Position numbers and translations under genes: made by a program. This document shows positions 8,877 through 18,116 of a stretch of DNA of 64,000 bases, piece by piece (positions within the stretch are counted from its first letter, which is position 1; each line of letters starts with the position of its first letter). Source of the DNA: Prolixibacteraceae bacterium (lineage in GTDB: Bacteria > Bacteroidota > Bacteroidia > Bacteroidales > Prolixibacteraceae); assembly GCA_028683385.1 (NCBI GenBank), contig JAQUIJ010000009.1, positions 62,001 through 126,000 on the forward strand, in the 5' to 3' direction. Under the pieces are notes generated by a model. That model worked only from the letters and a program-made list of their open reading frames with translations, searched no databases and had not been told where the DNA came from.

Positions 8877-11800
8877 ATGAAAATTATTCGGCAATCGAAT
8901 GTGGGCTTCTTGCCTTCGTTCAAAAAAATCTGGTTAATTATGAAACTTAACTTTTTTCTGATTCTTCTGACTGTCCTTCAGGTCTCGGCCAGTGTCTCAG
9001 CACAGAATACGAGACTGGACTTGAAAATGAAGAACGCCACCATTTCACAGATCTTTGATGAAATTGAACGGCAATCGGAAGTGTATTTCTTTTACAACAA
9101 AAGTCAGATTGATGAAAACAGAACCATCAGTGTTGACTACAAAAACAAAACCATTGACGAAATTCTGAAAGCAATTGTGTCGGATTTAAACCTTACCTAT
9201 GAAATTGCAGGAAAAAATATCATTATAAAAGCGGTCAATCCAGCAGGTAATGGTTTTCAGCAATCCGGGGTCAAAGTAAAAGGGGCAGTTAAAAATGCTT
9301 CCGGCGAATCGTTGCCTGGAGTTACCGTATTGGTCAAAGGAACCACCAATGGCGCAATAACCGATGCTGATGGGGTTTATAATCTGACCAATGTTCCCGG
9401 AGATGCTACGCTTGTATTTTCGTTCGTGGGAATGAAAAAGATCGAAATTGGCGTTGGAGGTAAGAGCACTGTTGATGCTATTTTGGAAGATGAGACCATT
9501 GGTATTGAAGAGGTGGTAGCTATTGGTTATGGTACCGTGAAAAAGAGCGACCTTACAGGTGCTGTTGGCTCGGTAAAAGGTGAATCGATTACCGATCGCC
9601 AAACAACGCAATTATCACAAGCTCTTCAGGGTGCTGTGTCGGGTGTTATGGTAACCCGTTCAAACAATGCTCCGGGAGCGACTGCAAATATTCGTATTCG
9701 CGGGGTAACTACAATTGGTGATAGCAATCCGTTGATTATTGTAGATGGAGTACCTGTTGATAACATGAATGATATTAACCCGAACGATGTGCAGGATATG
9801 TCGGTATTGAAAGATGCTGCATCTGCATCAATTTATGGATCGCGTGCTGCTTCAGGTGTAATTTTGATCACCACTAAGCGGGCCAAGAGCGGAGAAGTGT
9901 CATTAAATTATAATGTTGAGTATGGATTTGAGAAACCTACAGGTTTGCCAGAATTTGTTGATGTTAAGCGATACATGCAGATGGCAAACGAATTGCGTTG
10001 GAATGACAACAACAATAATGCAAACGAAAATCCACTCTATCCAAAGGATATGATCGACAATTATACTGCATTAAATGCTGAAAATCCGAATAAATATCCG
10101 AATACAGATTGGGTGGGATTAATGCTGAACAGCAGTGCTCCCCGCCAGAGTCATGTTTTGAGTTTAACTGCCGGAACAAAAGCAATCCGAACCAAAGTAT
10201 CGTTGGCTTACGATAAAACAGATGCTCTATATGACGGAAGTTCTTATGAACGGATGACCGCACGTTTTAATAACGATGTAACGATTACCAAATATTTATC
10301 AGCAAGCATCGACTTTTCATTTAAACGGTCAATCTCTCTTCAGCCAAGCATGGATCCCATTTATATGACATTTATCTCAGCACCTGTTTATGCAGCTACC
10401 TGGGCCGATGGACGTATTGCTGAAGGTAAAACCGGAGCCAACATTTATGCTCAGATTAAAGACGGGGGTAATGTTGATAACCGCTACAATCAGGTTGGTG
10501 GCAAAATGTCTCTCGATTTTACACCGTTTAAAGGATTTAAACTCTCGGCTGTTTTATCTCCAACATTGGGTTTCGACAAGGGAAAAAACTTTCAGAAAAA
10601 AGTATCTTACTATTCAGCTGACGATCCTACTGTATATAATGGAACAACTCAATGGGGAGCTACAACTAAATTAACAGAAAGCAGAGCCGATTATTCACGT
10701 GTTACAACTCAGTTAATAGGTACTTATCTAAAGGATTTTGGTGCACATAGCCTCAACTTTATGGCTGGATACGAAAACTATTACGCCTTTAATGAAACCA
10801 TGGGAGCCTCTCGTGATAAATACGAATTAACTACTTTCCCTTATTTAAATCTGGGACCTCTTGAATTCCGCGACAACAGCGGAAGCGCATACGAAAATGC
10901 CTACCGTTCATATTTTGGACGTGCAATGTATAATTATAAGAACAAATATTTTTTACAAGGAAACATCCGTTACGACGGTTCTTCAAGGTTTCATGAAGAT
11001 TATCGCTGGGGCTCTTTCCCATCTTTTTCTGCTGGATGGGTACTTTCAGAAGAATCTTTCATGAAAAATATTCCTGCTCTATCTTTTCTGAAATTGCGCG
11101 GTTCGTGGGGAACATTGGGAAATGAACGAATTGGAAACTATCCTTATCAGGCGACAATTGCCTTTACAAATGCTTTGTTTTTTCAAGGGAGCAATGTTGC
11201 AGCAGCTCAAACAGCAGCACAAACTAAATATGTGATTCAGGATATTTCATGGGAAACCACAGAGTCAATAGACTTTGGAGTTGATGCCAATTTTTTGAAT
11301 AATCGATTGAGATTTACCGGCGACTATTATCAAAAAACAACAAAGGACATGCTACTTGCTCTTGAAATTCCGGATTATATTGGATTTGACAACCCTGATC
11401 AGAATACGGGAAAGATGGATACCAAAGGATGGGAAGCTGAGATCGGTTGGAACGATAAAATAGGAAATCTGGGTTATTCCGTTTCCGCAAATATTTCTGA
11501 TTTTAAATCGATTATGGGTGATTTGGGTGGAACCGAATTTTTGGGCGACCAGATTAAGAAAAAAGGCAGCGAATTCAATGAATGGTATGGCTATGTTTCT
11601 GATGGACTATTTCAGACAGAAGCCGATTTAGCAGCTTCTCCCAAATTAAACACCGCCATGAAAGTTGGTGATGTGAAATACAGGGATATTAGCGGACCCA
11701 ATGGAGTCCCTGACGGGAAAATTTCTCCTGAATATGATCGTAAATTATTAGGTGGGTCATTACCACGCTACATGTATGGAGCAAACATTAAGTTGGACTA

Positions 11801-12248
11801 TAAGAACTTTGATTTCTCGTTAATCTTACAAGGTGTAGGTAAAGTTACCACACGACTTGAAGGCTTAATGGTTCAGCCATTGATGGAAAACTGGGGATCT
11901 GTACCAAAAATATTGGATGGCACAAGCTGGAGTAAATACAATACAGAAGCACAGAATCTTGCAGCTAAATACCCAAGACTAACTCAGAATAACCGTGGCA
12001 GCAACTATCTTATGTCTGACTATTGGCTGTTTGATGGTGCTTATCTGCGTTTGAAGAATATTACACTGGGATACAATTTACCACAAGTTTGGGCTCAGAA
12101 GGTAAGTCTTCAGAAAGTCAGAGTATATGCTAGCGCATCGGATATCTTAACCTTCAACAAATACCCCAAAGGGTGGGACCCTGAAGTTTCTTCAAGTGGA
12201 TACCCAATTACTGCGTCTTATGTCTTTGGTTTATCAGTCACATTTTAA
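8877..12248 (+). CDS. SusC/RagA-family TonB-dependent receptor with STN signalling domain
   Basis: 1123 residues. The N-terminus is a signal region with a second hydrophobic start typical of this class (about 20-43, MKLNFFLILLTVLQVSASVSA). Then comes an STN domain (about 48-118, MKNATISQIFDEIERQSEVYFFYN is its core), a carboxypeptidase-regulatory-like beta domain (about 130-200), the plug (about 205-335, EEVVAIGYGTVKKSDLTGAV, with NPLIIVDGVPVDN and KDAASASIYGSRAASGVILITTK), and a 22-strand barrel ending in SYVFGLSVTF. It imports oligosaccharides through the outer membrane using TonB energy. The STN domain links it to the FecR/ECF pair upstream. It is paired with SusD 12 bp downstream. Confidence 0.95.
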   Translation: MKIIRQSNVGFLPSFKKIWLIMKLNFFLILLTVLQVSASVSAQNTRLDLKMKNATISQIFDEIERQSEVYFFYNKSQIDENRTISVDYKNKTIDEILKAIVSDLNLTYEIAGKNIIIKAVNPAGNGFQQSGVKVKGAVKNASGESLPGVTVLVKGTTNGAITDADGVYNLTNVPGDATLVFSFVGMKKIEIGVGGKSTVDAILEDETIGIEEVVAIGYGTVKKSDLTGAVGSVKGESITDRQTTQLSQALQGAVSGVMVTRSNNAPGATANIRIRGVTTIGDSNPLIIVDGVPVDNMNDINPNDVQDMSVLKDAASASIYGSRAASGVILITTKRAKSGEVSLNYNVEYGFEKPTGLPEFVDVKRYMQMANELRWNDNNNNANENPLYPKDMIDNYTALNAENPNKYPNTDWVGLMLNSSAPRQSHVLSLTAGTKAIRTKVSLAYDKTDALYDGSSYERMTARFNNDVTITKYLSASIDFSFKRSISLQPSMDPIYMTFISAPVYAATWADGRIAEGKTGANIYAQIKDGGNVDNRYNQVGGKMSLDFTPFKGFKLSAVLSPTLGFDKGKNFQKKVSYYSADDPTVYNGTTQWGATTKLTESRADYSRVTTQLIGTYLKDFGAHSLNFMAGYENYYAFNETMGASRDKYELTTFPYLNLGPLEFRDNSGSAYENAYRSYFGRAMYNYKNKYFLQGNIRYDGSSRFHEDYRWGSFPSFSAGWVLSEESFMKNIPALSFLKLRGSWGTLGNERIGNYPYQATIAFTNALFFQGSNVAAAQTAAQTKYVIQDISWETTESIDFGVDANFLNNRLRFTGDYYQKTTKDMLLALEIPDYIGFDNPDQNTGKMDTKGWEAEIGWNDKIGNLGYSVSANISDFKSIMGDLGGTEFLGDQIKKKGSEFNEWYGYVSDGLFQTEADLAASPKLNTAMKVGDVKYRDISGPNGVPDGKISPEYDRKLLGGSLPRYMYGANIKLDYKNFDFSLILQGVGKVTTRLEGLMVQPLMENWGSVPKILDGTSWSKYNTEAQNLAAKYPRLTQNNRGSNYLMSDYWLFDGAYLRLKNITLGYNLPQVWAQKVSLQKVRVYASASDILTFNKYPKGWDPEVSSSGYPITASYVFGLSVTF

Positions 12249-12260
12249 AACTACGGTATC

Positions 12261-13958
12261 ATGAAAAATAAAATATTACAACTGCTGTTTCTTACAGGAT
12301 TTATCTTCATTTCGTCATGTACTGATTTAAATTTAAATCCTTTATCTGAAGGTTCGAGTGAAACCTGGTATTCCAACGAAAGTGAGGTTACCATGGCTCT
12401 GAATGATTTATATCGTGAGGTTTTTTGGCCACGAGATGGTGATGACTGGAGTGATGATTGGACTCAAAGAGATCAAACCACTGCTATAACAAATGGTACT
12501 CTCAATGGCGAGGATGGAACAATAAACACTTGGTGGACAAATTCATATAAGTGCATTGCACGAGCTAATACCATTCTACTTAATCTTGAAAAATCAAAAG
12601 ATAAATTTCCTCAGGCGACTATCGATAAATTTGCCGGAGAAGCAAGGTTTGTAAGGGCTGCCCAATATGCCATGTTGATTTCTCATTATGGCGACGTGGT
12701 TTATTTCACCGGCATTCTGAATCTGGAAGAGTCATTTACTCTATCAAAAACCGATCAGAAAACAATCCTGAAGGCAATTTACGATGACTATGATTTTGCG
12801 GCTTCTAAATTGCCAACTACCTATGGTAGTAGCCAAAACTTACATCCGACTAAAGGTGCTGCATTAGCGATGAAAGCTCGCATTGCGCTTTTCTATAAAG
12901 ATTTTGCCATTGCCCGCGACGCAGCCAAAGCTTGTATGGATTTGAATGCGTATGATCTATTTGCAGATTATTCAACGCTGTTTTTATCGAAAACAAAGAA
13001 CCCGAAAGAATTAATTTTCGGGCTTCCCCGGTCGGCTGTTTTGAATGTTACCATAGGCGATACTAAAAACTGGATCTCACGTTTGTCAGGAGGCTGGGGG
13101 GGCGTTTGTGCACCTTCATGGGAATTATTCTGCTCTTATCTTTGTACTGATGGACTGCCCATTGATGAGTCACCTCTATTCGATCCGCGTCTTCCTTTCA
13201 AAAATCGCGACCCTCGCTGTACTGCATCCATTGTTGAATTTCAAACTCCATGGTTAGGATTTATGTATCAACCGCATCCTGATTCATTGAAGGTAACCAA
13301 TTTTAAGACTGGGTTAAAGGTCACCAACAATGATACACGTTCGAATGCTGCATTTGCCTCATTCAACGGGTTGATGATGAAAAAGGCAATTGATGAAGAC
13401 TGGATTGATGATTATAAGGCTGAAAATGAAATTTTTCTGATGCGATATGCTGATGTATTGTTGATGTATGCTGAGGCAAAAATCGAATTGAATGAAATTG
13501 ATCAGGCTATGGTTGACGCAACAATTAATAGGGTTCGTGCCCGTGCCTATAAAGTGGCTGTAACCGATAAAACTAAATATCCAGCCGTTAATGTTACCGA
13601 TCAAACTAAACTGCGCAAAGCTTTACGTATTGAACGACGCATGGAATTTGCATTCGAAAATCGTCGGTACGAGGATATTATTCGTTGGAAGTTGGCTGAA
13701 AAAGTGCTGAACCGAAATATATACGGAATGCTCGATGTTGCTGACTTGAGACTAAAGGTAATCAAGCCTGGATTGTGGTTTTTCCCGCAAACGCCTGAAA
13801 TTGATGACGATGGTGCCGCGATTTTTGAACCGATCTATAATGCTGGCTTGATTAAACGACTTGCAATACGTAATTATCCCGCGAAACAGTACGTTTGGCC
13901 AATCCCATCCAAGGAAATTTTGATCAATTCAAACCTGAAACAAAATTCAGGATACTAA
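12261..13958 (+). CDS. SusD/RagB-family glycan-binding lipoprotein
   Basis: 565 residues. Lipoprotein signal with lipobox cysteine C20 (FIFISSC). The SusD N-terminal pattern LNLNPLSEGSSETWYSNESE, TPR-like helices (KGAALAMKARIALFYKDF) and the C-terminal RagB region (FLMRYADVLLMYAEAKIELNE, RIERRMEFAFENRRYEDIIRWK) are all present. It sits on the cell surface as a lid on SusC and captures the glycan. It is co-transcribed with SusC. The transcript probably ends at 13973-14079. Confidence 0.95.
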   Translation: MKNKILQLLFLTGFIFISSCTDLNLNPLSEGSSETWYSNESEVTMALNDLYREVFWPRDGDDWSDDWTQRDQTTAITNGTLNGEDGTINTWWTNSYKCIARANTILLNLEKSKDKFPQATIDKFAGEARFVRAAQYAMLISHYGDVVYFTGILNLEESFTLSKTDQKTILKAIYDDYDFAASKLPTTYGSSQNLHPTKGAALAMKARIALFYKDFAIARDAAKACMDLNAYDLFADYSTLFLSKTKNPKELIFGLPRSAVLNVTIGDTKNWISRLSGGWGGVCAPSWELFCSYLCTDGLPIDESPLFDPRLPFKNRDPRCTASIVEFQTPWLGFMYQPHPDSLKVTNFKTGLKVTNNDTRSNAAFASFNGLMMKKAIDEDWIDDYKAENEIFLMRYADVLLMYAEAKIELNEIDQAMVDATINRVRARAYKVAVTDKTKYPAVNVTDQTKLRKALRIERRMEFAFENRRYEDIIRWKLAEKVLNRNIYGMLDVADLRLKVIKPGLWFFPQTPEIDDDGAAIFEPIYNAGLIKRLAIRNYPAKQYVWPIPSKEILINSNLKQNSGY

Positions 13959-13972
13959 AAAGTATATTTTCT

Positions 13973-14005
13973 ATTGAGGGGATGACTTTATTTCGCCCCC
14001 TCAAT
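13973..14005 (+). repeat. Hairpin just after SusD
   Basis: ATTGAGGGG (13973-13981) pairs perfectly with CCCCTCAAT (13997-14005). There is no T tract, so it is more likely an mRNA 3'-end or processing structure than a terminator by itself. The true terminator follows at 14051-14079. Confidence 0.5.
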
Positions 14006-14050
14006 ATTCACCAACATATACCAATTGAACCCACTAACCATGAGTTTCCA

Positions 14051-14079
14051 AAAAAGGGTGGCTTTGAGTCACCCTTTTT
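14051..14079 (+). terminator. Terminator between SusD and the following lipoprotein gene
   Basis: A perfect 10-bp stem AAAAAGGGTG (14051-14060) with CACCCTTTTT (14070-14079), the right arm supplying the T tract. It is symmetric enough to act in both directions. It separates SusC/D (high expression) from the enzyme genes, which may be reached by read-through or by their own promoter. Confidence 0.8.
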
Positions 14080-14104
14080 AATAACCAATTCAAATTTAAT
14101 GATC

Positions 14105-16612
14105 ATGCGAAAATCTAATAGAATAAGTAAGCGCAGCTGGATGATTGTTTTAGTAACACTGTTTTTTGCCGCCTGTGCCGTTCAGGAAAAAAAGCAACAA
14201 ACAGCAAAATCGTTTAGCGGAATCTATCCACAACTGGCATATTACAACAATGAAGGTGAATGTGGTACTGGTGCTGTAGTTCCTTGGGCCGACAAGCTTT
14301 GGGTAATTACTTATGGGCCGCATCTTCCGTTGGGGTCTTCTGATAAACTTTATGAAATTACCCCTGATTTGCAGAAAATCGTTCGTCCGGAAAGCATCGG
14401 CGGAACACCTGCCAACCGCATGATTCATAAAGAAAGTAACCAGCTTTTTATTGGTCCTTATGCCATCGATGCAACAGGAAGAGTGAACGCGATTCCATAC
14501 TCGGTTATGCAGGGACGACATACCGGAAATGCCCGCCATTTAACCGATCCGGCTGGAAAAATTTACTACGGAACCATGGAAGAAGGTTTTTACGAAGTGG
14601 ATGTGAAAACCCTTCAGCCGACTCAACTATACAAAGATGGTAATAATGCAAAGGGAAGTATAATTACGCACAACGATACCGATGTGAATCCTCAGAGCGC
14701 CACTTTGCCGGGAGCGCACGGAAAGGGTTTATATTCCGGACAGGGTGTAATGGTTTTCTCGAATAATGGAGAAGCCAATCCGCTTGCATTGAAACAATTC
14801 GATATCGAATCCGGAGTTTTGGCCGAATGGAACGGTAAAGACTGGAAAGTGGTTCGCCGCAACCAGTTTGTAGAAGTGACTGGTCCGGGCGGAATTTACG
14901 GCAATGCCAATCCGGCAACCGATCCGATTTGGGCTACCGGTTGGGATTATAAATCGGTTTTGGTTGGCGTTCGCAATCCTGAAACGGGTTGGAGTTTTTA
15001 CCGTTTACCAAAAGCCAGTCACAGTTACGACGGCGCCCACGGCTGGAACACCGAATGGCCCCGCATCCGCGACATTGGCACTGCTGCAAAACCCGATTAC
15101 CTGATGACTATGCACGGCATGTTCTGGCGGTTCCCTGGATCATTTTCTTCCGGAAATTCGGCTGGTATTCGCCCACGTTCGGCCTACCTAAAAGTAATTG
15201 GAGACTTCACCCGATGGAACGATCAGCTCGTTTTCGGGTGTGACGATTCTGCACAAAAAGAATTTCTTAACAAGCGTAAAGTGAAAGGTAACATTGAAGG
15301 TCCCGGGCAGTCTAATTCAAACCTTTGGTTTACTTCTCCTGAGAAACCTGATCAATTAGGTCCGAATACTGCGGAAGGTGCAGTTTGGATTTCTGAAGAT
15401 GTTAAAGCCGGTGATGTTTCTGAACCTTTCCTTTTTTCGGGTTGGGATGTTCGGTCGGCTTGGCTTAAAAATGAAGGCAAACAGTCCGTTTCGTATACAT
15501 TTGAAGTGGATGAAAAAGGTAATAATGTATGGAAAACATTGAAAACTGTTTTGTTGAACCCTGATGAGGCTAACGATGTTCCTTTTGTTGCTGCCGAAGC
15601 AGGAGAATGGGTTCGCGTAAAGGTTGATAAGGCAACTAAAACTACGGTTCAGTTTTCATACGCACAAAAAGACAGGCGTAACTTGTTTGCTGATCCTATT
15701 TTTGCCGGAGTGGCCAATGTCTCGACTTCCGAAACCAGTGCCGGATTACTTTGGGGTTTGGGAAATAACCGTCGCAAATTGGGTATTCTGGCCGGAACTG
15801 TATCTGATCGATCGTTTACTGAATCAGGATATTATGAACTCGATTCGCTGATGAACCTGGTGAAGGTTGATGATCCTAAAACCGCATCCTTTATTCGCGA
15901 GAAATTTACCATTCCAAACAATGTAATTACCATCGACGATGCGTCTGTTCTTATTACCGACGAATCGGGACGTCGTTGGAGACTTCCAAAAGGCAATCCG
16001 AAATATGCCGATCTGACCGAAAATTCCGTATTGCGCATTTGTCGTGAAGTGGCCACCGAACGCGATTTGTTGAATTGTTCAGGAACTTTTTACGAACTAC
16101 CGGCTGAAAATGCCGATGGATTTGCAAAGGTTCGTCCGATTGCTTCGCATAACTTCCGGATTTTTGATTACGCATCATATCGTGGAATGTTGATTTTAAC
16201 AGGACTGGATGCATCGGCTTCAGAAGGGAATCCACATGTAATCACCTCAGAAGATGGAAAAGCTGCTGTTTGGGCGGGTGTAATCGACGATTTGTGGCGA
16301 ATGGGAAAACCGGTTGGTGAAGGCGGTCCGTGGAAAAACTCGGCAGTAAAAGCTGGTGTGGCTTCTGATCCATATTTGATTGGATTTTACGACAAACGTA
16401 GCCTGAAACTTTCGCACGATTCGAAAGAAACAGTTACATTCAAAATCGAAGTTGAGCCCATTGGTCATGGTCCGTGGATGACTTATCAAACGGTATTGGT
16501 AAAATCGGGCGAAAGTTTCGAATACAGTTTCCCTGAGACCTTCCAGTCGCGCTGGATTCGCTTTGCAGCCGACAAGGATTGCTCGGCAACTGCCTGGTTG
16601 AAATACGAATAA
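14105..16612 (+). CDS. Large uncharacterised lipoprotein with a beta-propeller-like N-half and a duplicated beta-sandwich module
   Basis: 835 residues from the ATG at 14105 (a second ATG lies at 14099). The frame extends upstream to 13895, but that would cross the SusD stop and the terminator at 14051-14079. The start at 14105 gives a clean lipoprotein signal with lipobox FFAAC (C24). Residues about 40-430 contain repeated short strands (YEITPDLQKI, LFIGPYAID, KIYYGTMEEGFYEVD) suggesting a beta-propeller. Two segments, about 438-520 and 754-835, align with each other (S-E/D-P-F/Y-L, D-x-RS, FEVD/IEVE, W-x-T, TVL, W-V/I-R, DK). No catalytic motif is recognised and no named family is known to me. 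Its position after SusD suggests a surface glycan-binding protein or unusual enzyme of the locus. Confidence 0.7.
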   Translation: MRKSNRISKRSWMIVLVTLFFAACAVQEKKQQTAKSFSGIYPQLAYYNNEGECGTGAVVPWADKLWVITYGPHLPLGSSDKLYEITPDLQKIVRPESIGGTPANRMIHKESNQLFIGPYAIDATGRVNAIPYSVMQGRHTGNARHLTDPAGKIYYGTMEEGFYEVDVKTLQPTQLYKDGNNAKGSIITHNDTDVNPQSATLPGAHGKGLYSGQGVMVFSNNGEANPLALKQFDIESGVLAEWNGKDWKVVRRNQFVEVTGPGGIYGNANPATDPIWATGWDYKSVLVGVRNPETGWSFYRLPKASHSYDGAHGWNTEWPRIRDIGTAAKPDYLMTMHGMFWRFPGSFSSGNSAGIRPRSAYLKVIGDFTRWNDQLVFGCDDSAQKEFLNKRKVKGNIEGPGQSNSNLWFTSPEKPDQLGPNTAEGAVWISEDVKAGDVSEPFLFSGWDVRSAWLKNEGKQSVSYTFEVDEKGNNVWKTLKTVLLNPDEANDVPFVAAEAGEWVRVKVDKATKTTVQFSYAQKDRRNLFADPIFAGVANVSTSETSAGLLWGLGNNRRKLGILAGTVSDRSFTESGYYELDSLMNLVKVDDPKTASFIREKFTIPNNVITIDDASVLITDESGRRWRLPKGNPKYADLTENSVLRICREVATERDLLNCSGTFYELPAENADGFAKVRPIASHNFRIFDYASYRGMLILTGLDASASEGNPHVITSEDGKAAVWAGVIDDLWRMGKPVGEGGPWKNSAVKAGVASDPYLIGFYDKRSLKLSHDSKETVTFKIEVEPIGHGPWMTYQTVLVKSGESFEYSFPETFQSRWIRFAADKDCSATAWLKYE

Positions 16613-16628
16613 TTAGTTTGTAAAAGGT

Positions 16629-18113
16629 ATGAACTGCAAGATCCTTTTCTTTCTGTTTGGTTGGCTCTTCCTTTGCTACAATTCGCTTGCGGCAAAGGAA
16701 AAGTCAACGGTTGAAGATTCGCCTAAACGGTTTACCATTATGGGAATTGGCGATTCGATTACGGAAGGTGGAGCGAATTTTCAGTCATACCTTTTCCCGT
16801 TGTTGGAGCGGCTTTTTACAGCCGGTTATCAGTTCGACCTTGTTGGTCCGAGGGCAGCGAAATGTCGGATTGGGACACTGAATCATGGCGGTTTTAGCGG
16901 AAAGAATGCTGAATTTTTAGATGCACATATCGACAGTACTTACCGGCAATATCCGGCTGATGTAGTTTTACTTCATGCCGGGCACAACCATTTTGATACA
17001 GAGAAACCGGTGACTGGAATTGTCCGGGCTCAGGAATCCATCATCCGAAAAATACAGGCCATAAACCCCGATGTTAAAATCCTTGTGGCGCAGGTAATCC
17101 CGAGTGGAAAACTACCCAAATATTCATACATTCAGGAGTTAAATAAAGGCATAGCCAATGCAATTGAAAAAATGCACAATCCGAATGTAATTTTGGTAAA
17201 TCAGGCTAAAGGGTTTGACTGGCAGAAGCATACTATCAACGACAGGGTTCACCCCAATGAGGCAGGTGCTGAGCAAATGGCTGAGGTATGGTTTCAGGCT
17301 CTGCAGCAAATTTTACCAAAGCCGGTTCAATCGTTCAATCCTGAAATAATCCGATATAAACGGGCCAGTCAGGGCGATTTAAACCTCCATATTTTTAAGC
17401 CTGAAAAGCTGAAGAAAGGCGAAAAACGGCCGGCAATTATTTTCTTTTTTGGAGGTGGCTGGACATTGGGCACTCCGTTGCAGTTTTATCGCGAATGTTC
17501 ATATTATGCCTCAAAAGGAATGGTGGCCATATCGGCCGAATACCGGATTTCGTACCTTCACCAGACCAGCGCCTTCGAAAGTTTGGAAGATGCCCGCGAC
17601 GCCATTTGCTGGCTTCGGGAACATGCCACCGAACTAAATCTGGATACTGCACGGATTGCAGCGGCCGGAGCATCTGCTGGCGGACATCTGGCTGCAGCAA
17701 CCGGAATCATTCACCGGAATGAAACTTGTTCTCAGGCACGCCCCAATTTGCTGGTGCTTTATTATCCGGTAATCGACATTGGTCCTGAAGGATATGGTTC
17801 TGCTGAATTGAAAAGCCGATATACTGAAATTTCGCCGTTGCATAATATTGACCACACATCGCCGCCCGCTTTGTTTATATTGGGAACAAAAGATGCGCTG
17901 ATACCTGTAAAAACGGCTGAAGCATTTCAGAAACGAATGAATGAAAATGGGGTGGAGTGTGAGCTTCGTTTGATCGAAGGAGCGGGACATCCGATTTTTT
18001 ACTATGCAAAAACGCTGACACCCGATTTTTACACCATCAGGCAGTTAACCGACAATTTTTTAGTCAGGCACGGTTACCTGGAGAAAAATGAAAAGATTAA
18101 CCTAAAAGAATAA
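16629..18113 (+). CDS. Two-domain esterase: SGNH hydrolase fused to an alpha/beta hydrolase
   Basis: 494 residues with a signal peptide (about 1-22, FLFGWLFLCYNSLAA). The N-half (about 35-230) is an SGNH/GDSL esterase: block I GIGDSITEG (S43), the GHN triplet in HAGHNHFD, and block V DRVHPN giving the Asp/His pair. The C-half (about 250-494) is an esterase of the HGGG class: oxyanion motif present as FGGGW (around 274-278, the usual His replaced by Phe), nucleophile elbow GASAGG (S349), D422 (GTKDALIP) and H454 (GAGHPIF). Both triads look complete. The protein probably removes acyl groups (acetyl, methyl or aromatic) from the glycan in the periplasm. It lies 16 bp after the lipoprotein gene and 3 bp before the FAD enzyme, so it is in one operon with them. 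Confidence 0.85.
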   Translation: MNCKILFFLFGWLFLCYNSLAAKEKSTVEDSPKRFTIMGIGDSITEGGANFQSYLFPLLERLFTAGYQFDLVGPRAAKCRIGTLNHGGFSGKNAEFLDAHIDSTYRQYPADVVLLHAGHNHFDTEKPVTGIVRAQESIIRKIQAINPDVKILVAQVIPSGKLPKYSYIQELNKGIANAIEKMHNPNVILVNQAKGFDWQKHTINDRVHPNEAGAEQMAEVWFQALQQILPKPVQSFNPEIIRYKRASQGDLNLHIFKPEKLKKGEKRPAIIFFFGGGWTLGTPLQFYRECSYYASKGMVAISAEYRISYLHQTSAFESLEDARDAICWLREHATELNLDTARIAAAGASAGGHLAAATGIIHRNETCSQARPNLLVLYYPVIDIGPEGYGSAELKSRYTEISPLHNIDHTSPPALFILGTKDALIPVKTAEAFQKRMNENGVECELRLIEGAGHPIFYYAKTLTPDFYTIRQLTDNFLVRHGYLEKNEKINLKE

Positions 18114-18116
18114 ACC

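Noticed and set aside
13895-14104. Extension of the PUL lipoprotein gene upstream to 13895
   Set aside because: It overlaps the SusD stop and the terminator at 14051-14079, and would hide the lipoprotein signal.
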